Source: an uncultured Candidatus Udaeobacter sp.
GTDB taxonomy: Bacteria > Verrucomicrobiota > Verrucomicrobiia > Chthoniobacterales > UBA10450
DNA: 5,193 nucleotides
NCBI GenBank assembly: GCA_955652715.1
Contig: CATPBS010000191.1
Coordinates: 1 to 5,193 of the forward strand
Direction of reading: 5' to 3'
The first letter of the stretch is position 1, and each line of letters opens with the position of its first letter. The notes beneath the pieces were generated by a model. The model had not been told where the DNA came from. It saw only the letters and a list, made by a program, of their open reading frames with translations, and ran no database searches. Position numbers and translations under genes: made by a program. Positions 1 through 5,193 of this stretch are shown here, in pieces.

Positions 1-2657
1 GCTGGGGAGCTCTCCGGCCTGCCCGCCGTAGCCTCGGCGGAGGCGGGCGGTCGCACCGTTGCCAAAACATACGGTTGATCGCGAAAATATTTGGCTGCCA
101 CCCGCTTAATATCGTCGAGCGTCACCGCATTCACGTCGTGTTCGAGTCGCTTGTAATAATCGAAACCGAGTCCGTATAGCTCGTCAAGCGCGCAATGATA
201 ACCGAAAGCGTCGTTGCTTTGATTGGCGATCTCCTGTTGTCCAATCAATTTCTTTTTCGCCCGCGCTAATTCTTCAGGGGTAAGACCCTCGTTGGCCAGC
301 TTGTGAATTTCATCGAGCAACGCGGTTTTCACTGGCTCGATTTTTTGCGGATCGGTGCCGAGATAAAATGCAAAGAGTCCCGGCACCAGGCCCTGCATCT
401 CGCTGGCACCGACGTAATAGGCCAGTCCCATTTGCTCGCGAATGCGAACAAAGAAACGCGACCCGAGATCGCTGCTTGCCTCATCGATTAATTCCAGTGC
501 GTTCCGATCAGGGCTGGACAGACTTGCCCCCCGAAACCCGACCATGATTACGCCTTGTGCTTTGTCTTTGCGGCTTTCAACAGTCTCCGGTTTGCCCAGC
601 GGCACGGAAGGTTTTGCGTCTGTAAGCGCAAGCGCACCAGATTTCATCTTGCCAAGCGTTTGCTCGATAAGCTGCTTTACCTCGACGGCGTTCACATCTC
701 CAAACACGTAGATGACGCCGTTTTTAGCGACCACGTACCGATCTCGAAATTCCAGTAAATCTTTTTGCGTCAACCGCTGAACGGATCCAACCGAGCCATT
801 TGAACGCAAAGCGTACGGATGCTGCGGGAAAAGCGCCTGCCGCATGATGTTGCGCGCGACCGCCGTCAACTGCTCTTCATCCTGCTGGATCGCGGCGATC
901 TGGATCTCTTTTTCGCGCGCGATGGCCTTTTCCGACATGGTGGCGTTCAGCAATACGTCCGAGAGCAAGTCAACACCCAGTTTCATATCGGGCTTGGTGA
1001 CATCGACCGACACGCTGAAGCTGTTGTTGCCCGCGTCGCTCGAAATCGAGCCGCCCACCGATTCGATCTCGTTTGCGATTTGCTCAGCAGTGCGCGTCTT
1101 GGTTCCTTTCAGCAACACTTTCGCCATCAAGCGCGTGATGCCATTTGTCTGTGGGGTTTCCGCGAGAAGCCCGCCGCGAAAAACGGCGCCCATTGCCACG
1201 AGTGGCAGCCGCGGATCTTCACGCACCAGCAATCGCAATCCGTTCGAGAGCTCAAACTTTTGAATCTCACCCGAAGCGGCGACCTTCGGACCCTCTGCTT
1301 TGGCGGCTAACGAGCCTTTTGGATTCAAGGAGATAACCGTAAGGTTGTTCTCTGTCAGATACCTTCCAGCGACGCGTTTGATATCGTCGAGCGTTACCTT
1401 CTGGACAGCATCCAGATAGTCGCGGCTAAAATTCAGATTGCGCGTAAGCAACCAATTTGAGCCGATATCCGAAGCCTGCCCGCGCATGGTGGTGAGCGCG
1501 CCGAGGTGATGACTGAGTATGATTTTCTTTGCCTTTGCCAATTCTTCTGCGGTGACGCCGACCTGTTTCACGTCGTCCACGATGCGCAAAGCCAATTGCT
1601 CGGCTGCTTCGCGTTTCTTTGGATCGACAGTAGCATCGACGCCAAACAAGCCGGGATCACCCGGCGTGTAAGAGAATGCCGAGATGCTGAACGCCAGACC
1701 GGCGTCTTCGCGCACACGCCGGTATAGCCGCGAGCTGCGCCCGTCCCCCAGGATGGTCGAGAGAAGATCGAGCGCGGGCACGTCGGGACTTGTGACTTCT
1801 GGAATGTGCCACGCAAGTGAGAGATGTGTCAGTTCCGTGGCAAATTCCTGCCGCACTTCGCGCCGACCAAGTTGCGGCGGTTCCGCTGGAATGAATAGCG
1901 GCTTGAGCGATTTTTCTGGATACGGCTTGAATAACTCCGCGAGTTGTTGCCGCACTTTCTCTGCCTCGACATCTCCAACGACGACGAACGTGAGATTGTT
2001 CGGGACGTAGCGCGTTTTGTAATACTGCATCACCTGTTCTTGGGTGAGCTGGTTATAGATTTCCAGCTCACCTATGACTGGGAAACGATATGGATGCCGC
2101 TGGTAAGCGGTCGCAAAAAGAAGCAGCCCGGCCACGCGATCCGGATCATCCATGCCCATGGCAAACTCGCGCCGAATCACTTCCTGCTCTTTCTGATATT
2201 CTTCCGGCGGCAAAGTGGAATTCATCATCGCGTCGGCCAGGATGTCGAGCGCCGTGCTGACGCCGGCCTTCGGCACGTCGATCCAAAAAACCGTGCGATC
2301 AAACGACGTGTACGCGTTGATGTAACCGCCTACGTCCTGAATTTTTTGCGCGATCTCGTTTGTGGATCGCGTTTTCGTTCCCTTGAAGAGCATGTGCTCG
2401 AGGATATGGGACAGGCCGGCGCCCAAATGTTGGTCTTCGTAGATGCTTCCGGTGGAGCACCAGGCCTGCACACTTGCCACCGGCGCGCTGCGATCTTCCT
2501 GGACGATAATCGTCAGTCCGTTAGGCAAAATCCATTTCTGCGCCGTGCTCGGCGGAAACGTAACCACAGCCGAGTGCTCGGCTGGTGCGGCTTTCAAATG
2601 AACCATGCTCAATAATAGAGCCACTGAGAGAAACTTCGCCACTGACATGCGATACAT
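1..2657 (-). CDS. Secreted two-half M16 family zinc metallopeptidase (3' end cut by window edge)
   Basis: An uninterrupted frame of 885 codons runs from the ATG at 2657 off the left edge. Residues 1 to about 25 form a signal peptide (hydrophobic core FLSVALLLSMV), so the enzyme should act in the periplasm or outside the cell. The N-terminal half carries the inverted zinc motif HILEH at residues 84-88, with Glu87 as the expected catalytic base. Glu164 is the expected third zinc ligand, at exactly the spacing known for M16. The family's RLYRRVRE-type segment lies near 309-317. The C-terminal half, from about residue 464, repeats the fold (FFVRIREQMGLAYY near 735-748), but its motif is RLMAK (509-513), so it cannot bind zinc. 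This active-plus-inactive architecture matches single-chain M16 peptidases that close as a clam shell on unfolded peptides; the substrate is unknown. The ATG at 2648 is an alternative start. Neither has a clear ribosome binding site, and an in-frame TGA lies at 2706-2708. The last 15 or so residues come from a palindromic repeat. The fold typically ends near residue 870, so little should be missing. Confidence 0.95.
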   Translation of the reverse strand, partial: MYRMSVAKFLSVALLLSMVHLKAAPAEHSAVVTFPPSTAQKWILPNGLTIIVQEDRSAPVASVQAWCSTGSIYEDQHLGAGLSHILEHMLFKGTKTRSTNEIAQKIQDVGGYINAYTSFDRTVFWIDVPKAGVSTALDILADAMMNSTLPPEEYQKEQEVIRREFAMGMDDPDRVAGLLLFATAYQRHPYRFPVIGELEIYNQLTQEQVMQYYKTRYVPNNLTFVVVGDVEAEKVRQQLAELFKPYPEKSLKPLFIPAEPPQLGRREVRQEFATELTHLSLAWHIPEVTSPDVPALDLLSTILGDGRSSRLYRRVREDAGLAFSISAFSYTPGDPGLFGVDATVDPKKREAAEQLALRIVDDVKQVGVTAEELAKAKKIILSHHLGALTTMRGQASDIGSNWLLTRNLNFSRDYLDAVQKVTLDDIKRVAGRYLTENNLTVISLNPKGSLAAKAEGPKVAASGEIQKFELSNGLRLLVREDPRLPLVAMGAVFRGGLLAETPQTNGITRLMAKVLLKGTKTRTAEQIANEIESVGGSISSDAGNNSFSVSVDVTKPDMKLGVDLLSDVLLNATMSEKAIAREKEIQIAAIQQDEEQLTAVARNIMRQALFPQHPYALRSNGSVGSVQRLTQKDLLEFRDRYVVAKNGVIYVFGDVNAVEVKQLIEQTLGKMKSGALALTDAKPSVPLGKPETVESRKDKAQGVIMVGFRGASLSSPDRNALELIDEASSDLGSRFFVRIREQMGLAYYVGASEMQGLVPGLFAFYLGTDPQKIEPVKTALLDEIHKLANEGLTPEELARAKKKLIGQQEIANQSNDAFGYHCALDELYGLGFDYYKRLEHDVNAVTLDDIKRVAAKYFRDQPYVLATVRPPASAEATAGRPESSP
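15..50. repeat. GC-rich palindromic (REP-like) element inside the end of the M16 gene
   Basis: GCCCGCC at 21-27 pairs with GGCGGGC at 42-48. An alternative inner hairpin pairs GCCTC at 31-35 with GAGGC at 40-44 around a four-base loop, so the element has two competing folds. On the minus strand it is read as the tail PASAEATAGRP, immediately after the conserved end of the peptidase fold (LATVRP). I recall closely similar palindromes scattered through Verrucomicrobiota-type genomes. That is memory, not a search result. No transposase is visible, so any mobility would depend on functions elsewhere. Confidence 0.6.
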
Positions 2658-2757
2658 CAATAAATGGATTGGCGGGCGTGAATCCCGGTGATTGGTGATT
2701 AGCGATCAGGTGAGCGATGACCGGTAACGAACGTTAGAGGTTCCCAACGGTGACGAC
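2658..2757. other. Intergenic spacer between the Minf_1886-type and M16 genes
   Basis: This 100-base gap separates two minus-strand genes. The plus-strand stretch from about 2687 to 2720 contains degenerate short repeats of the type GGTGATT GGTGATT followed by GCGAT units. No stem-loop followed by a T run is visible on the minus strand, so transcription from the upstream gene could read through. I see no Shine-Dalgarno sequence before the M16 start and no convincing promoter. Confidence 0.4.
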
Positions 2758-3204
2758 TCACTTGCTCGACGTAGCGGGATTGCGCGCCGGCAAATGCGCC
2801 GGCGGTTTCGCAGTCACCGGTTTCTCCGGGGTGAAGGGTTTCACAAAAGCCTCTTCGAAATCATAAACGTTCTTGAAATCTTCGATCGAATCCTCCTCGG
2901 TCTTTCCGAATATACCGGCGCCGATCAGGTTAAACACCATGTTTCCAATGTCCTCACAGGAATGGATTCCCCAGTTGTCGAAGACCGTCATGACCATCGG
3001 TCCGAATTCCTTCAGAGCGTACCGCCGCACCCCGTCGAGCAATTCCGGCCCGGTCACGTGACGCACACCGACGCCTTTGATTTTCTTCTGTTGTTTGGTC
3101 GTAAAATCGAGAGCGTCACGCAAAAAGACATAGGCGTCCCGCTGGTAACGTGGATCGATGGTAACAATCGAATCGAGAGCCTCGGCAAAGCCAATTTTTT
3201 GCAT
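2758..3204 (-). CDS. Minf_1886-type conserved protein of unknown function (148 aa)
   Basis: The 148-residue product is recognised from its conserved blocks as a member of the family annotated Minf_1886, which I associate mainly with Verrucomicrobiota and Planctomycetota. The blocks are DPRY (17-20) followed by RDAYVFLRDALDF; HVTGPELLDGVRRYAL (49-64); FGPM; WGI (78-80); DIGNMVFNLI (85-94); KTEEDS (101-106); and YDFEEAF (114-120). There is no signal peptide or membrane segment, so it should be cytoplasmic. The biochemical role is unknown to me. Residues 121-148 form a Pro/Ala/Lys-rich tail outside the conserved core and are probably disordered. The ATG at 3204 fits the family's usual start, a few residues before the first conserved helix. 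It has no Shine-Dalgarno of its own; a preceding mini-ORF stops on it (TAATG). The frame stays open upstream to a TGA at 3280-3282 but has no ATG, GTG or TTG there. The gene is about 95 bases downstream of the pseudo-peptidase gene and 100 bases upstream of the M16 gene. Confidence 0.85.
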   Translation of the reverse strand: MQKIGFAEALDSIVTIDPRYQRDAYVFLRDALDFTTKQQKKIKGVGVRHVTGPELLDGVRRYALKEFGPMVMTVFDNWGIHSCEDIGNMVFNLIGAGIFGKTEEDSIEDFKNVYDFEEAFVKPFTPEKPVTAKPPAHLPARNPATSSK

Positions 3205-3275
3205 TAGCAGAAATGCGCATTCAAAACCGCGCTCCCAAACATACTCGTCCAGCTCGAAACGGGCAACTGTCCTCC
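3204..3275 (-). promoter_or_regulatory. Possible translationally coupled leader ORF with Shine-Dalgarno
   Basis: On the minus strand a strong GGAGG (3275-3271) sits four bases before a TTG at 3266. From that TTG a 20-codon frame, beginning LPVSSWTSMF, ends in a TAA at 3206-3204. The TAA shares one base with the ATG of the Minf_1886-type gene, giving TAATG. That gene lacks its own Shine-Dalgarno, so ribosomes ending the leader could restart on it. The motif and the overlap are seen directly; the coupling is inference. The rare TTG start and short length mean chance is a real alternative. Confidence 0.25.
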
Positions 3276-3298
3276 AAGGTCAATCGCTAGTTGCGTTC

Positions 3299-4582
3299 TT
3301 AGTTTTCGAACTGGTCCTCCACCGCATCGATATAAACCGAGAGCGGATCACGTCGCCGTGACGCTGAAAGCTGCGATTGATCCACCGCTTTGAGATAGTC
3401 GGTGAAATTGCCGCTGCCGTTCTTCATTTGAGTCGCTTCGAACCAGTTCATGTAGTCCTCTACATCGCTCATTCGAGCGGCAAGTTGCTTGCGAGTAACC
3501 TCCAAGCGCGACAGACGCTTCGCGATTCCTCGTCTTTTCCCGCGGGCGAGCAGCGCAACCATCTGCTGGTATTCACGCGCGATGGGGCGCAAAACCGGAT
3601 TGGCCTGGGCAACAAATACGAGCAGATCACGGCTCAATTCATTCAGCGCCATTTTCTCGCTTGGACGAATCTTGCGCTGCGCAAATTCGTCCAGGGTTGC
3701 CGGTTTGGCCGGCTTATTCGCTTCCGAGATCTTGACGCGCAACAATTCATCAAGGCGTTGCTCGCTTTCGGCGAACGTGAGTAACTGGTACCTCTGGAAA
3801 TTCCTGAACCTGCGTAAGGTCAACTGCCAGCTTCCCTCGGCATCGCCAATAAGAAACGGGAAGCGCGCCTTCAAATTCGCGAGCGGTTCGTTTGAGGCGT
3901 CAGATAGATGATCGATGTACTGCGCCAGATGGGCAGGGCCGTCCCTTCCGTCGGTTAGCATTTGCACCAGCGCAAATGAGTACGCTCGATAAAGTACGCG
4001 GCCCGCTGAATCGAGAAGTCCAGGGCGTAGACGGAGAAAGTTCTCCAGCGGCACTGTCTTCTCCGCGGTCGTCAGCGCTTCGATCAAGGATCCACGGTCG
4101 CGCCCAGGCGCAAGCGCAAGCATACCGTCAACCAGCCAATCCGGTGGCTCGACGAATGGCGTGCCAGCAGTAATATGCGATTCTTTTCGATAAATCATTT
4201 CCAGTAAGATTGCGCGCAGGAGTTCGCGCTCGATCAATGAAGCATCAAGGTTTTGGGAGATCGTCAGGTCGAGCTGAAGCTTGAGCCCGAAACCGGTCTG
4301 ACTAAATCGCAGGTCAGCTGGCGGAACTTCGGGCAGGTTTGCCTGCTGCGGTTGCAGATTCACCACGACAGGTGCCGTCCAGTTGTCGCGCTGCCGCAAC
4401 ACCACGAGAAGATCGGCCTTAGTACGCTCTGCCAAGTCGGAGACTGCACCGCGCAGCGCCGCATCAGCTCCGTAGATGACGAATTGGCGGGACGGACTCA
4501 CGCTGCGTTCCGGCGGCGCGGCGTAAAGTGCGTGCCATGCGAACACGGCACATATGAAAATCGCGGCACGCTCCATCGTCAT
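3299..4582 (-). CDS. Exported gluzincin-like protein with lost catalytic residues (427 aa), probable pseudo-enzyme
   Basis: From the ATG at 4582 the product starts MTMERAAIFICAVFAWHALYA, a clear signal peptide with likely cleavage near residue 21, so it is probably exported. A mature N-terminal region of alpha/beta type (QFVIYG and DLLVVLRQ segments) resembles the prodomain-like part of peptidase MA-type proteins. Next comes a helix RAILLEMIYR (about 123-132), then PPDWLVDGML (about 147-156). In active gluzincins these places hold HExxH and WLxEG. Here both histidines are absent and the distal Glu is Asp, so catalysis is unlikely. The C-terminal 130 or so residues are helical, charged and partly coiled-coil-like. 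I do not recognise a named family. The frame also has an upstream ATG at 4669, but that 29-residue extension is Arg-rich, would bury the signal peptide, and lies antisense to a decayed gene. The start at 4582 is therefore preferred, although neither start has a Shine-Dalgarno. The TAA at 3299-3301 is followed about 95 bases later by the Minf_1886-type gene. Confidence 0.8.
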   Translation of the reverse strand: MTMERAAIFICAVFAWHALYAAPPERSVSPSRQFVIYGADAALRGAVSDLAERTKADLLVVLRQRDNWTAPVVVNLQPQQANLPEVPPADLRFSQTGFGLKLQLDLTISQNLDASLIERELLRAILLEMIYRKESHITAGTPFVEPPDWLVDGMLALAPGRDRGSLIEALTTAEKTVPLENFLRLRPGLLDSAGRVLYRAYSFALVQMLTDGRDGPAHLAQYIDHLSDASNEPLANLKARFPFLIGDAEGSWQLTLRRFRNFQRYQLLTFAESEQRLDELLRVKISEANKPAKPATLDEFAQRKIRPSEKMALNELSRDLLVFVAQANPVLRPIAREYQQMVALLARGKRRGIAKRLSRLEVTRKQLAARMSDVEDYMNWFEATQMKNGSGNFTDYLKAVDQSQLSASRRRDPLSVYIDAVEDQFEN

Positions 4583-4618
4583 TAAGCGCCGATAATAATC
4601 GCGATGGGTGCGCGCTGA

Positions 4619-4804
4619 CCAGCAAGAATCAATGCGAAACTCCAGGCGGTTGGCGGTTTTTAATTGCATAAAGGAATTTCACAAGGAAGCGCCCAGATGG
4701 GGCCACGAACCCGCGACGCGATAAGTGCTTATGAAAGCACACACGGTCTGGTCGTGGACGGCATGATCACTCCGCAACTTCTGGACCGAATGGGCATCGC
4801 CTGA
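4619..4804 (+). pseudogene. Decayed C-terminal remnant of a peptidoglycan-binding domain (PG_binding_1) gene
   Basis: The plus-strand frame ending at the TGA 4802-4804 reads MGPRTRDAI, then AYE, HGLVVDGMITPQLLDRMGIA. This is the second half of a PG_binding_1 repeat (pattern GPxTRxAIxxYQxxHGLxVDGxIxxxLLxxLGI), including its usual end-of-protein position. The same frame upstream reads ARINAKLQAVGGF, a TAA at 4661-4663, then LHKGISQG. This resembles the first helix and loop of the same domain, with the stop where a tyrosine is usual. A second in-frame TGA lies at 4616-4618, and no N-terminal part of the protein remains. The 4697-4804 part is the firm match. The 4619-4696 part is weaker because its loop is about four residues longer than normal. 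A 35-residue product from the ATG at 4697 could not make a whole domain. In an intact protein such a domain would bind the cell wall at the C-terminus of an exported protein. The left part overlaps the region just upstream of the divergent minus-strand gene. Confidence 0.62.
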
Positions 4805-4805
4805 T

Positions 4806-4840
4806 CCGAGATCGGAGCATCCTGCCTCGGTTCGATTTTT
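4806..4840 (+). terminator. Weak candidate rho-independent terminator after the peptidoglycan-binding relic
   Basis: CCGAG at 4806-4810 pairs with CTCGG at 4826-4830 across a 15-base loop, followed by TTCGATTTTT. It begins one base after the stop codon of the decayed gene, where a terminator would be expected. The stem is short and the T tract is interrupted, so the call is tentative. Confidence 0.28.
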
Positions 4841-4841
4841 G

Positions 4842-4879
4842 GCCGGCGGGCTCGCAGGGAAAAGGAGCGATCCGCCGGT
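4842..4879. other. Strong imperfect stem-loop upstream of the small secreted protein gene
   Basis: GCCGGCGGG at 4842-4850 pairs with TCCGCCGGT at 4871-4879 (nine pairs, two of them G-T). After one bulged C, TCGC at 4852-4855 pairs with GCGA at 4867-4870. The 11-base loop is purine-only (AGGGAAAAGGA). No T run follows on either strand, so it is not a typical terminator. It ends about 80 bases before the ATG at 4962 and could be a leader structure, or a degenerate palindromic repeat. Confidence 0.4.
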
Positions 4880-4961
4880 GTCATTTAATTCTTTGCAGCC
4901 GTAAAAAAAGCGAGACTTTCCGGGGCGTGCGGTGTCTAATGATTTAGAAACCCGACCTACT

Positions 4962-5193
4962 ATGAATAATGTAAAACTTGTACTTTTCTTGAGTTGCTTT
5001 GTTGCAGTAACACTGATTGCTCCACTTGTCACAGCTGCCCCACGCGGTGGTGGCGCTAGTGGCGGTCATCATTCCGCTTCGATGCCTGGCCGCCCCGGAA
5101 TGGGCACGTGGAGCGGCCAACGCTGGGGCGGTCGCCCCGGAATGGGCACGTCGAGCGGCCAACGTTGGGGCGGTCGCAATTGGAATGGCCGCA
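4962..5193 (+). CDS. Small secreted Gly/Arg/Trp-rich repeat protein (3' end cut by window edge)
   Basis: Seventy-seven codons are visible before the window ends, with no stop. Residues 1-25 are a typical signal peptide: Lys5, hydrophobic residues 6-20, and VTA before AP as the cleavage site, so the protein is predicted to be exported. The Cys at residue 12 does not sit in a proper lipobox. The mature part starts with a Gly/His/Ser-rich stretch. It then has two near-identical 14-residue units, RPGMGTWSGQRWGG (44-57) and the same with Trp50 replaced by Ser (58-71), followed by a divergent RNWNGR. No enzymatic domain is visible. The composition suggests a low-complexity, surface or periplasmic protein, possibly binding polyanions or the envelope; that is inference. 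The ATG at 4962 is chosen because it begins the signal peptide. No Shine-Dalgarno precedes it. TCTAAT at 4935-4940 could be a -10 box, but no matching -35 is seen. The gene is divergent from the three minus-strand genes. Confidence 0.72.
   Translation, partial: MNNVKLVLFLSCFVAVTLIAPLVTAAPRGGGASGGHHSASMPGRPGMGTWSGQRWGGRPGMGTSSGQRWGGRNWNGR
5091..5174 (+). repeat. Two tandem 42-base in-frame repeat units
   Basis: Units 5091-5132 and 5133-5174 are each 42 bases (14 codons) and differ at only two positions. One change turns Trp (TGG) into Ser (TCG); the other is silent (CGC to CGT). The near identity at DNA level implies recent duplication or ongoing homogenisation. After 5174 the sequence continues CGCAATTGG, so a third unit has diverged or is differently arranged. 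The array may continue past the window edge. Confidence 0.9.

Noticed and set aside
1944..2615. 223-residue plus-strand open frame, and others at 819-1310, 442-711 and 1684-2010
   Set aside because: All lie opposite the intact M16 gene, whose motifs and length identify the true coding strand. The antisense products show no recognisable domain.
2794..3207. 137-residue plus-strand open frame
   Set aside because: Antisense shadow of the Minf_1886-type gene, which carries all the conserved blocks.
4583..4669. N-terminal extension of the pseudo-peptidase to the ATG at 4669
   Set aside because: It places 29 Arg-rich residues before a good signal peptide, has no ribosome binding site, and is antisense to the decayed plus-strand gene.
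4690..4765. tRNA-Met-like stretch on the minus strand (CAT in a loop flanked by GTGC and GCAC, followed by GGTTCGTGG)
   Set aside because: The anticodon stem does not fit a seven-base loop, only three of five T-stem pairs form, and there is no D-arm or matching acceptor strand. The opposite strand is better explained as peptidoglycan-binding domain coding sequence.
4878..4904. Eight-codon GTG-started peptide after AGGAG in the stem-loop
   Set aside because: Too short to distinguish from chance, and the AGGAG is partly paired in the hairpin.
4679..5032. 117-residue minus-strand open frame
   Set aside because: No domain-like composition; it runs antisense through the relic, both stem-loops and the start of the secreted-protein gene.
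4944..5162. 72-residue minus-strand Ala/Arg/His-rich open frame
   Set aside because: It is the complement of the 42-base repeat and signal peptide of the plus-strand gene; its repeats are a by-product.
1..5193. CRISPR array, transposase, integrase, toxin-antitoxin or defence system
   Set aside because: No regularly spaced repeats, no such protein motifs, and no terminal inverted repeats with target duplications were seen.

Overview
The window looks like chromosomal DNA from a bacterium of the PVC group, most likely a soil-type Verrucomicrobiota. Three things suggest this. The small gene at 2758-3204 matches my recollection of the Minf_1886 family, named after a Methylacidiphilum gene. The genes have moderately GC-rich codon use and almost no Shine-Dalgarno sequences. 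A GC-rich palindrome at the left edge translates to a PASAEATAGRP-type tail of a kind I associate with such genomes. This assignment is inferred from memory, not from a search.

Layout: three genes lie head to tail on the minus strand and occupy most of the window. In transcription order they are a secreted protein resembling an inactive gluzincin metallopeptidase (4582-3299), the Minf_1886-type protein (3204-2758), and a large secreted two-half M16 zinc peptidase (2657 to beyond the left edge). The gaps are about 95 and 100 bases with no convincing terminator, so co-transcription is plausible. No shared pathway is evident, apart from two of the three products being exported proteins of peptidase-like fold.

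Right of 4582 the sequence switches to the plus strand. It first holds the decayed C-terminal part of a peptidoglycan-binding domain gene (about 4619-4804, with in-frame stops). A stretch of about 160 bases with two stem-loops follows. Then comes the start of a small secreted Gly/Arg/Trp-rich protein containing a 42-base tandem repeat (4962 to beyond the right edge).

I found no complete mobile element, CRISPR array, rRNA or tRNA, and no recognisable defence or biosynthetic system. The items most worth checking are the peptidoglycan-binding relic, the palindrome forming the end of the M16 gene, the pseudo-peptidase, and a possible translationally coupled leader ORF before the Minf_1886 gene.
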